The position numbers and the translations under genes were made by a program. DNA of 17,577 bases from positions 1 to 17,577 of the forward strand of contig NZ_LSJI01000026.1 in NCBI RefSeq assembly GCF_001557235.1, written 5' to 3'. The notes under the pieces are model-generated. The model made no database searches. It was not told where the DNA came from and saw nothing but the letters and a program-made list of their open reading frames with translations. Below, piece by piece: positions 1-9,846 of this stretch (its first letter is position 1; each line of letters opens with the position of its first letter). The stretch comes from Phenylobacterium sp. CCH9-H3. GTDB lineage: Bacteria; Pseudomonadota; Alphaproteobacteria; Caulobacterales; Caulobacteraceae.

Positions 1-58
1 GGCCCACACCCCTGGCATCCCCCCGACCTCGGTCGGGGGGATGCCAGGGGTGTGGGCC
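1..58. repeat. Perfect 28-bp inverted repeat with 2-nt centre
   Basis: Positions 1-28 are the exact reverse complement of positions 31-58, with only TC at 29-30 between the arms. The stem is GC-rich and has a run of six G/C pairs. It lies 68 nt beyond the stop codon of the minus-strand DUF167 gene, so it could terminate that transcript or act bidirectionally. No T-tract follows on the visible side (59 onward reads GGGCCGATCC). Its position exactly at the window edge, with perfect arms and almost no loop, also fits a fold-back assembly artefact at a contig end. The structure is certain; its meaning is not. Confidence 0.8.
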
Positions 59-125
59 GGGCCGATCCGGGCCATCCGTGTCCGACAGGCAAGTCGTTGG
101 ATGACCGCCGCTATAACATTTGATG

Positions 126-437
126 TCAGGGAGGGTTCCCGAACGCGTCGACCAGGTCAGCCTCGGTCGCCTCGATCTCCAGCCGCTTGACGCGGGCCGT
201 CTCGCCGCTGGCGATGCGCACCGCCGATTTGGGGAGCTTCAGCGTCTTGGCCACCAGCGCGATCACCGCGGCGTTGGCGGCGCCGTCGGCGGCGGCCGCG
301 CTCACCCGAAGCTTCAGGACGGGCCGGCCCTCGGCGTCGGTCATCCAGCCGTCAACCGCATCGCGGCCGCCGCGCGGCGTCACCCGGACAGCGAGGCGGG
401 TCAGCCGATCAGGCCGATCAGCGGCCGGAACAGCCAA
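126..437 (-). CDS. DUF167 (YggU) family protein
   Basis: This is a small cytosolic protein of the DUF167/YggU family, whose biochemical role is unknown. The diagnostic stretch is visible: VTPRGGRD, then GRPVLKLRVSA, then DGAANAAVIALVAK, then SAVRIASGETARVKRLEI. The start is uncertain. The domain begins before the only close GTG (383), so that codon would cut it. The TTG at 435-437 gives 103 aa, near the roughly 96-100 aa of the family, and overlaps the 3' end of the YggT gene by 37 nt. A CTG at 402-404 overlapping the YggT TGA is another possibility. None has a clear ribosome binding site, so translation is probably coupled to yggT. YggT and DUF167 genes are neighbours in many proteobacteria. 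Family assignment is firm; the 5' end is not. Confidence 0.8.
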   Translation of the reverse strand: MAVPAADRPDRLTRLAVRVTPRGGRDAVDGWMTDAEGRPVLKLRVSAAAADGAANAAVIALVAKTLKLPKSAVRIASGETARVKRLEIEATEADLVDAFGNPP

Positions 438-706
438 GGCAGCAGGTAGGCGCGCGCGCCCTGGAGGATCAGGATCACGATGATCGGGCTGATGTCCACG
501 CCGCCCAGCGGCGGGATAATACGCTGGAACGGTCGCAGAACGGGCGTGGTCACGGCGTCCAGGAACCGCGCCACGCCATAGACGAACTGGTTGCGCAGGT
601 TGATCACGTTGAACGCCACCAGCCACGACAGGATCGCGCTGACGATGATCGCCAAGACCAGGAGCCCCAGGAGGCCGTCGATCACGAAGTAGAGAAAGCT
701 GATCAT
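401..706 (-). CDS. YggT family membrane protein
   Basis: A 101-aa inner-membrane protein of the YggT family. It has two hydrophobic segments: residues 3-30 (FVIDGLLGLLVLAIIVSAIL) and about 73-95 (ISPIIVILILQGARAYLL). Between them lies the family signature, TPVLRPFQRIIPP followed by GGVDISPI. Single-repeat YggT proteins of about 95-100 aa are normal; the E. coli protein has two copies. Members have been linked to osmotic or ionic homeostasis and, in other lineages, to membrane organisation, but no biochemical activity is established. The ATG at 704-706 begins the hydrophobic segment directly; the upstream sequence has only a weak GGTAG-like ribosome site. It is the first gene of a two-gene unit with the overlapping DUF167 gene. 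Confidence 0.9.
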   Translation of the reverse strand: MISFLYFVIDGLLGLLVLAIIVSAILSWLVAFNVINLRNQFVYGVARFLDAVTTPVLRPFQRIIPPLGGVDISPIIVILILQGARAYLLPWLFRPLIGLIG

Positions 707-762
707 AGGGGCGGTTCTACCGGCCTTTGCGGCTGTGACAAGGCGACGCTCATTATCCCGGC

Positions 763-791
763 TTGACAGGCGGGGGCCAGATCGCCTTATT
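763..791 (+). promoter_or_regulatory. Likely promoter of the tRNA-Ala gene
   Basis: TTGACA at 763-768 matches the -35 consensus exactly. After a 17-nt spacer comes CTTATT at 786-791, a fair -10 element. Transcription would begin about 5 nt before the mature tRNA 5' end at 804. The AT-rich patch stands out in GC-rich surroundings. The assignment is by inspection only. Confidence 0.6.
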
Positions 792-803
792 CCGCGCCTT
801 CCT

Positions 804-879
804 GGGGCCGTAGCTCAGTTGGTAGAGCGCCTCGTTCGCAATGAGGAGGTCAGGGGTTCGACTCCCCTCGGCTCCACCA
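804..879 (+). tRNA. tRNA-Ala (anticodon CGC)
   Basis: The sequence folds as a full cloverleaf. The acceptor stem GGGGCCG pairs with CGGCTCC and includes the G3-U70 wobble pair that marks alanine tRNAs. The D arm is GCTC/GAGC. The anticodon stem is CCTCG/TGAGG, with loop TTCGCAA and anticodon CGC at 837-839. The T arm is AGGGG/CCCCT with loop TTCGACT. The 3' CCA is encoded (877-879). It reads GCG codons, which are common in this GC-rich genome. It is transcribed toward polA, whose stop codon is 25 nt away, so the two units converge. No clear T-rich terminator follows. Confidence 0.97.
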
Positions 880-904
880 GGAACCTTCTTCAGACACTCC
901 GCCC

Positions 905-3784
905 TCAGTGCGCGTCGTCCCAGTTGGTGGCGGCGCGGGCTTCGACGACGAGGGGGACGGAGATCTGCAGGGCCGGTTCGGCGGCGCGCTCCATGATCCG
1001 GCGGGCGACGGCGATGACGGCGTCTGCTTCGGCCTCGGGCGCCTCGAAGACCAGTTCGTCGTGCACCTGCAGCAGCATCTTGGCCGTCAGGCCCGCCTCG
1101 CGCAGGGCGCCCGGCATGCGGATCATGGCGCGGCGCATGACGTCGGCGGCCGCACCCTGGATCGGCGCATTGATCGCGGCGCGGTCGGCGAAGGCCCGTT
1201 CGGCCTGGGATTTCCCGCGCGCCGCCGGGATGTGGACCTTGCGGCCGAAGATGGTCGTGACGAAGCCCTGGCTGCGGACCTGCTGCTGCATGCGATCCAT
1301 GTAGGTCCGGATGCCGGGGAAGCGCTCGAAGTAGGTCTTGATATAGGCGCCCGCCTCCTCCCGCGGGATCGAGAGCTGGTTGGCGAGGCCGAAGGCCGAG
1401 ATGCCGTAGACGATGCCGAAATTGATCGCCTTGGCGCGGCGGCGGGTCTCGGCGGGCATGCCCTCCACCGGCACGCCGAACATCTCGGAGGCGGTCATGG
1501 CGTGGATGTCCAGGCCGTCGGCGAAAGCCTTCTTCAGCTGCGGGATGTCGCCGATGTGGGCCAGCAGGCGCAGCTCGATCTGGGAATAGTCGGCGCTGAT
1601 CAGCACCTTGCCCGGCTCGGCGATGAAGCACTTGCGGATCTTGCGGCCTTCCTCCGTGCGGATCGGGATGTTCTGCAGGTTCGGATCGCTCGAGGCGAGG
1701 CGGCCGGTCGTGGCGGCGGCCAAGCTGTAGGAGGTGTGCACCCGGTTGGTGCCCGGATTGATCGCGGCGACCAGGTTGTCGGTGTACGTACCTTTCAGTT
1801 TCGAGAGCTGGCGCCAGTCCAGTAGGATGCGCGGCAACTCGTGACCCTGGGCGGCCAGGTCTTCGAGGAGAGACGCGTCGGTGGACTGGGCGCCCGTGGC
1901 GGTGGTCTTGCCCGAGGCGATGCCCATCTCGTTGAAGAGGATGTCGCCGATCTGCTTCGGCGAGCCCAGGTTGAAGGGTCGGCCGGCCACGCGGTGGGCC
2001 TCGGCCTCCAGCTCGGCCATGCGGACGGAGAAGTCGTTGGAGAGCTGGCGCAGGCGCTCGGGATCGACCTTGATCCCCGCAAGCTCCATATCCACCAGCA
2101 CCTGCGGCATCGGCCGCTCCACCGTCTCGTAGACTGTGGCGAGCTTCTCCTCGACGAGGCGCGGCTTCAGGTGCTCCCAGATGCGCAGGGTGACATCGGC
2201 GTCCTCGGCCGCGTAGCAGGTCGCCGCGCCCAGCTCGACGTGCTTGAAGCTCTTCTGGCCCTTGCCCGTCCCCGCCACGGTTTTGAAGCTGATCGGTTGA
2301 TGCTCAAGCAGGCGCATGGAGAGCTCATCCATGCCGTGGCTCTTGTGCAGGCCGCCCTCCAGTGTGAACGAGATCAGCATGGTGTCGTCGATGGGGCCAA
2401 CCTCGATCCCGTAGCGGGAGAGCACGGCCATGTCGTACTTGGCGTTCTGGGCCACCTTGAGGATCGCCGGGTCCTCCAGCAGCGGCTTCAGCCGCGCCAT
2501 GGCTTCGTCGATCGGGATCTGGGTCAGGTCGGCGGGCGCCTCGAGCTCCAGCCCGCCCTCGCCCTCGTGGGCGTGGCCGACGGGGATGTAGCAGGCCTCG
2601 CCGGGCGCCACGGCCAGGCTGACCCCGCACAGGTTGGCGCTGGTGGCGCCGAGGGCGTCGGTCTCGGTGTCGAACGCGACGATCCCGGCAGCGTAGGCCC
2701 GGGCGATCCAGTCGTCGAGCGCGGCCAGGTCGCGGACGCACTGGTAGGCGTTGACGTCGATGGCGCCGTGCTGCGGCGCCGGGCGGGCCTTGGCCTCGGG
2801 AGCCGGGGTCGCCGGCGCGGCGATGCCGCCGGCCGAGCCTGCCTTACCGTCGCCGATCCGGCGGGCCAGCGTGCGGAACTCCATCTTCTCCAGGAAGGCC
2901 TGCAGCTCGGCAGGGTCCGGATCGTCGACCGCCAGCGCGTCGATGGGCTCGGGCAGCGGCGTGTCGCAGTCGAGCTGCACAAGCTGGCGCGAGAGCCGGA
3001 TCTGGTCAGCGAACTCGATGAGGGTCTGGCGTCGCTTCTGCTGCTTGATCTCGCCGGCGCGGGCCAGAAGCGTGTCGAGGTCGCCGTATTCGTTGATCAG
3101 GGCGGATGCGGTCTTGATGCCGATCCCGGGGGCACCAGGCACATTGTCGACCGAATCGCCGCAGAGCGCTTGCACATCGACGACCTTGTCGGGCGTAACG
3201 CCGAATTTTTCGGCGACCTGTTCAATTCCGATCCTTACGTTCTTCATGGTGTCGAGCATGAAGACGCGGTCGCCGACCAACTGCATCAGGTCCTTGTCGG
3301 ACGAGACGATCATCACCTCGCCGCCCATGTCGCGGACCTTGCAGGCATAGGCGGCGATGATGTCGTCGGCCTCGTAGCCAGGCAGTTCGAGGCACGGGAC
3401 GCCGAACGCCTTCGTGGCTTCCCGCACCAGCGGGAACTGCGGGACCAGGTCCTCGGGCGGCGGGGGCCGATGGGCCTTGTACTTGTCGTAGAGCTTGTTG
3501 CGGAACGTCTGTTCGGAGTGGTCGAACACCACCGCCAGGTGGGTCGGCGCCTCGGCGGACGTCTTCATGTCCACCAAGAGCTTCCAGATCATGTTGCAGA
3601 AGCCCGAGACCGCGCCGACGGGCAGGCCGTCGGTCTTGCGGGTCAGGGGCGGCAGGGCGTGGAAGGCGCGGAAGATGAAGCCCGAGCCGTCGACCAGATA
3701 GAGCCGGATCGCCGGTCCATCCTGGGTGTTCGGCCGATCGACGTCGGGAAGGGGCGGGGCGGCGGCGTCGAGCGTGTCGGTCAT
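905..3784 (-). CDS. polA: DNA polymerase I
   Basis: A 959-aa DNA polymerase I that fills gaps, removes Okazaki RNA primers and serves in excision repair. Three domains are visible. The N-terminal 5' nuclease (about 27-290) has YLVDGSGFIFRAFHA, GYEADDIIA, SSDKDLMQL and GDSVDNVPG. The 3'-5' exonuclease (about 345-545) keeps its acidic residues: FDTETD (371-376), NAKYD (447-451) and YAAEDAD (524-530), so proofreading should be active. The polymerase domain (about 560-959) has TTGRLASSDPNLQNIP (692-707), motif A ADYSQIELRLLAHI (731-744), the O-helix RRAKAINFGIVYG (782-794) and motif C LLQVHDELVFEAP (904-916). A Pro/Ala-rich linker lies at about 311-340. Length is slightly above the E. coli enzyme (928 aa). 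The ATG at 3782-3784 begins a non-conserved leader of about 25 residues, so a later start cannot be excluded. Confidence 0.98.
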   Translation of the reverse strand: MTDTLDAAAPPLPDVDRPNTQDGPAIRLYLVDGSGFIFRAFHALPPLTRKTDGLPVGAVSGFCNMIWKLLVDMKTSAEAPTHLAVVFDHSEQTFRNKLYDKYKAHRPPPPEDLVPQFPLVREATKAFGVPCLELPGYEADDIIAAYACKVRDMGGEVMIVSSDKDLMQLVGDRVFMLDTMKNVRIGIEQVAEKFGVTPDKVVDVQALCGDSVDNVPGAPGIGIKTASALINEYGDLDTLLARAGEIKQQKRRQTLIEFADQIRLSRQLVQLDCDTPLPEPIDALAVDDPDPAELQAFLEKMEFRTLARRIGDGKAGSAGGIAAPATPAPEAKARPAPQHGAIDVNAYQCVRDLAALDDWIARAYAAGIVAFDTETDALGATSANLCGVSLAVAPGEACYIPVGHAHEGEGGLELEAPADLTQIPIDEAMARLKPLLEDPAILKVAQNAKYDMAVLSRYGIEVGPIDDTMLISFTLEGGLHKSHGMDELSMRLLEHQPISFKTVAGTGKGQKSFKHVELGAATCYAAEDADVTLRIWEHLKPRLVEEKLATVYETVERPMPQVLVDMELAGIKVDPERLRQLSNDFSVRMAELEAEAHRVAGRPFNLGSPKQIGDILFNEMGIASGKTTATGAQSTDASLLEDLAAQGHELPRILLDWRQLSKLKGTYTDNLVAAINPGTNRVHTSYSLAAATTGRLASSDPNLQNIPIRTEEGRKIRKCFIAEPGKVLISADYSQIELRLLAHIGDIPQLKKAFADGLDIHAMTASEMFGVPVEGMPAETRRRAKAINFGIVYGISAFGLANQLSIPREEAGAYIKTYFERFPGIRTYMDRMQQQVRSQGFVTTIFGRKVHIPAARGKSQAERAFADRAAINAPIQGAAADVMRRAMIRMPGALREAGLTAKMLLQVHDELVFEAPEAEADAVIAVARRIMERAAEPALQISVPLVVEARAATNWDDAH

Positions 3785-3797
3785 GGCTCCAAGATAG

Positions 3798-3834
3798 GGC
3801 CCCGCGCGCCGCAGGTCATCTGCCGCGCGGGGCC
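3798..3834. terminator. GC-rich hairpin between the lyase-like gene and polA
   Basis: GGCCCCGCGCG (3798-3808) pairs perfectly with CGCGCGGGGCC (3824-3834). Inside, GCAG (3811-3814) pairs with CTGC (3820-3823) around a GTCAT loop, leaving a two-base CC bulge. It lies 35 nt after the stop of the minus-strand lyase-like gene and 14 nt before the polA ATG on the same strand. It may terminate the upstream gene, or form a structured polA 5' leader if transcription reads through. There is no convincing U-tract (CTATCTT follows on the minus strand), so terminator function is an inference. Confidence 0.55.
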
Positions 3835-3868
3835 GATCTGTGCGTCGCCTGTCTCGCGCCGCCGCGGG

Positions 3869-4687
3869 TCAGGCGTCCTGGCTGAACCGGCCCTGCAGGT
3901 TCGGGGCCCCGTCGCCGGCGCGGGACAGGGCGTCCGCGTCGCCGTCGCGCAGGAAGTCCTCCACCGCCCGGCCCATTGCGGCGTAGGCGATGCGGAAGGG
4001 GCTGATCGCGGAGCTCAGGCGGCGTACGCCGAGGGCCTTCAGTTCGGCGGCGGCGGGCACGCCGGTCCGGCCCATGACATTCAGCGGCCTCGGGATCGCC
4101 GCCGCCAGCCGTCCGATCAGCACGGGGTCCGCGGGGCCGGGCACGAAGATCCCGTCCGCGCCGGCGTCCGCGTAGAGCGCCGCGCGCTTCACCGACTCCT
4201 CGTAGGCCGCCTCGCCCTCGGCCAGCCCGCGCAGGTAGACGTCGGTGCGGGCGTTGATGAACAGGGAGGCGCCCTGCCGCTCGGCCTGCGCGCGCACGGC
4301 GGCGATCTTGCGGGCGTGCAAGGCCGGGTCGCGGCCGCCGTCCTCGATGTTGATCCCTACAGCGCCGGCCTCGATCACGCGGGCGATATTGGCCGACAGC
4401 ACGTCCAGATCGTCGGTGAAGCCGCCCTCGATGTCGGCGGTCAGGGGAACGTCGCCCGCCGCCTTCGCCGCCGCGGCGATCGTCGCGACGACCAGATCCA
4501 TCGGCAGCACGTCGCCGTCGGGATAGCCATGCGCCCAGGCCACGGCGGCGGACGACGTGGCCACCGCCTTGGCCCCGGCGTCGGCCATGACCGCCGCGCT
4601 TGCGGCGTCCCAGGCGTTGGGCAGGACCAACACGTCGGGTCCCTCGTGCAGCTTGCGGAAGCGTTCGGCTTTGGCGGTCTGGCTCAT
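3869..4687 (-). CDS. Isocitrate lyase/PEP mutase superfamily protein
   Basis: A 272-aa TIM-barrel protein of the isocitrate lyase/phosphoenolpyruvate mutase superfamily. Members make or break C-C or P-C bonds next to a Mg-bound 2-oxo or carboxylate group. Visible motifs are PNAWDAASA (23-31), the substrate loop VATSSAAVAWAHGYPDGD (42-59), the Mg-binding strand TADIEGGF (83-90), INIEDGG (112-118) and FINARTDVY (143-151). The protein has no cysteine, so the KKCGH-type catalytic cysteine of isocitrate and 2-methylisocitrate lyases is missing; the loop after IEDGG is also unlike the PEP mutase sequence. True substrate is unknown. The start is the ATG at 4685-4687, which has AAGGGGA just upstream; an in-frame extension to 4744 lacks family similarity. 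It is divergent from recF and upstream of polA. Confidence 0.85.
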   Translation of the reverse strand: MSQTAKAERFRKLHEGPDVLVLPNAWDAASAAVMADAGAKAVATSSAAVAWAHGYPDGDVLPMDLVVATIAAAAKAAGDVPLTADIEGGFTDDLDVLSANIARVIEAGAVGINIEDGGRDPALHARKIAAVRAQAERQGASLFINARTDVYLRGLAEGEAAYEESVKRAALYADAGADGIFVPGPADPVLIGRLAAAIPRPLNVMGRTGVPAAAELKALGVRRLSSAISPFRIAYAAMGRAVEDFLRDGDADALSRAGDGAPNLQGRFSQDA

Positions 4688-4823
4688 GGGGTCCCCTTGA
4701 CTGATCTCGATCCCAGGACGGCGATATGGGGTGGTCCGTGACATGCCGCTGGCGGAATCCGGACATGAACGGATGACGGCATGGGCCTTCGCCCTGGCCG
4801 GCGAAACCCGCTAAGAGCCGCAC

Positions 4824-5960
4824 GTGACCTCGACGGCCCTCACACGCCTGGCCCTGACCGACTTCCGGTCCTACGCGACGGCCGAGCTCGTGCTGGACGG
4901 GCGGCCCGTCTGGCTGGCGGGGCCGAATGGGGCGGGCAAGACCAACCTCTTGGAAGCCGTCAGCTTCCTGATCCCCGGTCGCGGCCTGCGGGGCTCCAGC
5001 CTGGCCGAGGTGGGCCGACGGATGCCGGGTGAGCCTTTGGGGCGCGCCTGGGCGGTGTCGGTGACCCTGCGCGCGGACGGCGAGGAGACGCGGCTCGGCA
5101 CCGGGGTCGAGCAGGCCGGCGCCTCGCGGCGGGTCGTGCGGGTGGAGGGCGAGCCCGCGCCGCCCGGGCGCCTGGCCGAGCATGTCCGCCAAGTCTGGCT
5201 TACCCCCGCCCAGGATCGCCTGTTCCTGGAAGGCGCCGCCGACCGTCGCCGCTTCTTCGACCGCCTGGTGTTCGCCGCCGAGCCCGCCCACGCCGCCCAC
5301 GTCCAGGCCTATGAGAAGGCGATGCGCGAGCGGATGCGCCTCTTGACCGACGGGCCGCCCGATCCAGCGTGGCTCGACGCCCTCGAGGCCCGCCTGGCCG
5401 AGGCGGGAACCCTGATGGCCGAGGCCCGGGCCCGCACCCTGGCAGCCCTGGCCGCCGAGATAGCCACTCGCGGCGAGCGGCCGTTCCCCCAGGCGCGCCT
5501 GGCCCTCACCGGAGAGTGGGAGACGCTGGCCCGCGAGGGCGCCGAGTTCACCGAGATCGAGGCGCGCCTGGCCCGCGCCCTGGCCGCCGCGCGCGAGCGG
5601 GACGCCGCCGCCGGCCGCGCGCTCACCGGCCCGCACCGCGGCGACCTGTCGGTGATCCATGCCGAGAAGGACCGCGCCGCCGCCGAGTGCTCCACGGGCG
5701 AGCAGAAGGCCCTGATCCTCAACCTGGTCCTGGCCCAGGCCGCCCGCCTCGCCCGCGCCCAGGCCCCGTCGCCGATCCTGTTGCTGGACGAGGTGGCCGC
5801 CCACCTCGACGCCCGCCGCCGCGCCGCCCTCTTCGACGAGATCGAGGCCCTGGGCCTGCAGGCCTTCCTGACCGGCACCGACGAGATGCTGTTCGAGGGC
5901 CTGAGCGGCCGCGCTCAGGGGTTCAGGGTGGATGCATCGGGGCTTGCGGAGGCGCCCTGA
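4824..5960 (+). CDS. recF: DNA replication and repair protein RecF
   Basis: A 378-aa SMC-like ATPase that works with RecO and RecR to load RecA at single-stranded gaps and stalled forks. Walker A is GPNGAGKT (33-40), the ABC-type signature is CSTGEQKAL (289-297), Walker B is ILLLDEV (318-324), and the D-loop is HLD (327-329). The RecF-typical segments LALTDFRSY (9-17) and TGPHRGDL (268-275) are present. Length is close to the usual 360-380. The start is a GTG at 4824-4826 preceded by a weak TAAGAG ribosome site; the conserved region begins within the first 10 residues, so no later start fits. The gene precedes gyrB on the same strand, an arrangement often seen near the replication origin, but dnaN is not directly upstream here. 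Confidence 0.97.
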   Translation: MTSTALTRLALTDFRSYATAELVLDGRPVWLAGPNGAGKTNLLEAVSFLIPGRGLRGSSLAEVGRRMPGEPLGRAWAVSVTLRADGEETRLGTGVEQAGASRRVVRVEGEPAPPGRLAEHVRQVWLTPAQDRLFLEGAADRRRFFDRLVFAAEPAHAAHVQAYEKAMRERMRLLTDGPPDPAWLDALEARLAEAGTLMAEARARTLAALAAEIATRGERPFPQARLALTGEWETLAREGAEFTEIEARLARALAAARERDAAAGRALTGPHRGDLSVIHAEKDRAAAECSTGEQKALILNLVLAQAARLARAQAPSPILLLDEVAAHLDARRRAALFDEIEALGLQAFLTGTDEMLFEGLSGRAQGFRVDASGLAEAP

Positions 5961-8543
<2,583 letters not shown>

Positions 8544-8821
8544 CGCAGGGTCCGGGCGGACGCACAGGCCTGTTCGGGAGAGCCAGAAGGACGCAAGTTC
8601 TGGGGCTGGCGCCCCGTGCGCCACCTCCGGACATCGCCGCCATTCGGGATGCGGACATTCCATCCGCCCCCGTCGCCCGCCGCGAAGGCGCCGCCCGGGC
8701 GAAGCTCGTCGTTGGTGCTTGGCGGCGTTTAGGCGTCCAAGGTCGTGGCTCCTCGGCGGTTCGCGCCTGGCGGCGCTGGGCGGAGCAGCACCCCAACAGC
8801 GCGCCCGGGCGGGTGCGACGT
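8544..8821. other. Intergenic region after gyrB, no gene seen
   Basis: These 278 nt separate convergent gyrB and the HTH gene. Frames crossing it are uninterrupted by stops only because of GC content; none resembles a protein. Two overlapping small stems might form a gyrB terminator: CCAGAA (8583-8588) with TTCTGG (8598-8603), and GGGGC (8602-8606) with GCCCC (8611-8615). They compete for the same G residues. No T-tract follows either. Confidence 0.4.
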
Positions 8822-9016
8822 TCACGCCTCCCGAGCGTACGATGGCGACAGCCGGCGGAAAGCCTTGCGCAGCGCGACAAGCGTCACCGGCCGTGGCTGG
8901 GCCAACCCCGCTTCGAACCGCACGACGGTGCGCTCCACGATCCCCGCCTGGCGGGCCAGCTCATACGCCGTCACGCCGAGGCTGAGCCTGAGTTGGCGGC
9001 AGTCCTCCGGGCTCAC
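8822..9016 (-). CDS. Small XRE-type helix-turn-helix protein
   Basis: A 64-aa protein that is almost only a Cro/CI (XRE)-type DNA-binding domain. The pattern LRLSLGVTAYELARQAGI, then TVVRFEAGLAQPRP, then TLVALRKAF follows the family scheme: helix 2 at about 15-23 and recognition helix at about 26-36. It likely acts as a dimeric repressor or local regulator; its target is not visible. The GTG start at 9014-9016 overlaps the TGA of the upstream Pal-like gene (GTGA, plus-strand 9013-9016), so its translation is coupled to that gene. The pairing of an envelope lipoprotein with a minimal HTH protein is unusual. The short C-terminal RRLSPSYAREA has no recognised effector region. Confidence 0.75.
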   Translation of the reverse strand: MSPEDCRQLRLSLGVTAYELARQAGIVERTVVRFEAGLAQPRPVTLVALRKAFRRLSPSYAREA

Positions 9017-9549
9017 GGCGAGGCCAGCTCGATGACCACCGTCCCGGCATTGCGGTTCCGGGCCCAGGCCTCCTCGTTGGAGCCCGGATCCAGGGGCCGT
9101 TCCTTGCCGAAGGAGATGGTTTCGACCCGAGAGGACGCGACTCCCGCGGCGATCAGGGCCTGGCGTGCGGCCGCCGCGCGCCGTGCGCCCAGCGCCAGGT
9201 TGTATTCGCGTGTGCCCCGCTCGTCGGCGTTGCCTTCGATGCGTGCGCGGACGCCGGGGTTTGCGGCGAGCCAGTCCGCCTGGCGCCGCAACGTTTCGCG
9301 TGCTTCGCCGTCCAGATGGTCGCTGTCGAGCGCGAAGTACACCCGGTCACCGGCCGCGGCGGCCAACAGCTGTTGAGCGCTCTGGACCGCCGGGCCCGGG
9401 AGCGGATCGGCGGCGGCGGGCACCGCGCCCGGCTGCGCCCCGGCCTCCGCCAGGTCCTGGACCGGTGGCCCCTTCGCGCGGGTGGCGCAACCCGCGAGCA
9501 ACGCCGATGCGGCGGCAGCCGCCAGAAGGATATGAATGGACTTGTTCAT
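9013..9549 (-). CDS. Pal/OmpA-family outer-membrane lipoprotein
   Basis: A 178-aa predicted lipoprotein. Residues 1-20 form a signal sequence ending in the lipobox LLAG, with Cys21 as the lipidation site and Ala at +2, which favours the outer membrane. A low-complexity Ala/Pro linker (about 22-60) leads to an OmpA-like peptidoglycan-binding domain: VYFALDSDHLDGEA (70-83), IEGNADERGTREYNLALGARRA (104-125, the diaminopimelate-binding region) and ISFGKERP with SNEEAWARNRNA (145-168). These are hallmarks of peptidoglycan-associated lipoprotein. No tolQRAB genes adjoin, so this may be a Pal paralogue rather than the tol-pal gene; that cannot be settled from the window. It is divergent from the kinase gene and overlaps the HTH gene by GTGA. 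Confidence 0.88.
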   Translation of the reverse strand: MNKSIHILLAAAAASALLAGCATRAKGPPVQDLAEAGAQPGAVPAAADPLPGPAVQSAQQLLAAAAGDRVYFALDSDHLDGEARETLRRQADWLAANPGVRARIEGNADERGTREYNLALGARRAAAARQALIAAGVASSRVETISFGKERPLDPGSNEEAWARNRNAGTVVIELASP

Positions 9550-9575
9550 CTTGAGCGCCCCGGTTGGAAAAGGAG

Positions 9576-9597
9576 CCGGCGTGTTCCTGAGCGCCGG
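9576..9597. repeat. Small inverted repeat upstream of the Pal-like gene
   Basis: CCGGCG (9576-9581) and CGCCGG (9592-9597) form a 6-bp stem with a 10-nt loop, 27 nt before the Pal-like start codon on the minus strand. It may lie in that gene's 5' leader. In DNA this GC-rich such a stem can arise by chance. Confidence 0.3.
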
Positions 9598-9657
9598 TCA
9601 GCACGATCAGTCTTGCGCGCGCAGCAGCGCCGGCTCTCGATCCATCGAACCTCCGTT

Positions 9658-9723
9658 GAAGGCTCGCCCTCCCGGGGAGCAGGCTTGGGGGGCTCGCGAA
9701 CGCCCCGGTCGAGGCGAGCCTTC
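9658..9723. repeat. Nested inverted repeat in the divergent intergenic region
   Basis: GAAGGCTCGCC (9658-9668) is exactly reverse-complementary to GGCGAGCCTTC (9713-9723). Inside it, CCGGGG (9672-9677) pairs with CCCCGG (9703-9708), so the whole can fold into one stem with an internal loop and a 25-nt apical loop. It lies between two divergent start codons, where a terminator is not expected. It could be an operator, a 5'-leader structure of either gene, or a degenerate repetitive element. The structure is direct; its role is unknown. Confidence 0.6.
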
Positions 9724-9760
9724 CACGACGTCATCACCCCAAGCGCCGGCACAGCCAAGC

Positions 9761-9808
9761 ATAAGGAACTTATAAGGGCGGCCATCCGCCAGACCTCGTA
9801 AGGACGGC
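9761..9808 (+). promoter_or_regulatory. Cluster of TAAGG-type elements upstream of the kinase gene
   Basis: Three related AT-containing elements occur in 48 nt: ATAAGG at 9761-9766, CTTATAAGG followed by GCGGC at 9769-9782, and TAAGGACGGC at 9799-9808. The first two ATAAGG cores are 11 bp apart, one helical turn, which is the spacing typical of direct repeats bound by OmpR/KdpE-family regulators. The nine-base CTTATAAGG and the ten-base TAAGGACGGC both recur at 14270-14283. TATAAG at 9771-9776 could also be a -10 element for the kinase gene, whose ATG is 70 nt further on. CATAAT at 9808-9813 is another -10-like sequence. Confidence 0.45.
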
Positions 9809-9846
9809 ATAATTGACGCCAGCCGGCCCTTGGGGAACGTGAACGC

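Noticed and set aside
4697..4728. TTGACT at 4697-4702 with GATATG further on as a recF promoter
   Set aside because: The spacer to GATATG is 20 nt, the -10 is poor, and the TTGACT overlaps the ribosome site of the divergent gene; not convincing.
1841..4741. 966-codon open frame on the plus strand opposite polA
   Set aside because: It is antisense to a complete, motif-rich polA gene and its composition (many Val-Gly, His, Arg runs) is typical of the complementary frame of GC-rich coding DNA.
4688..4744. 19-residue N-terminal extension of the lyase-like protein
   Set aside because: The internal ATG at 4687 has a clear AAGGGGA ribosome site and matches the family N-terminus; the extension has neither.
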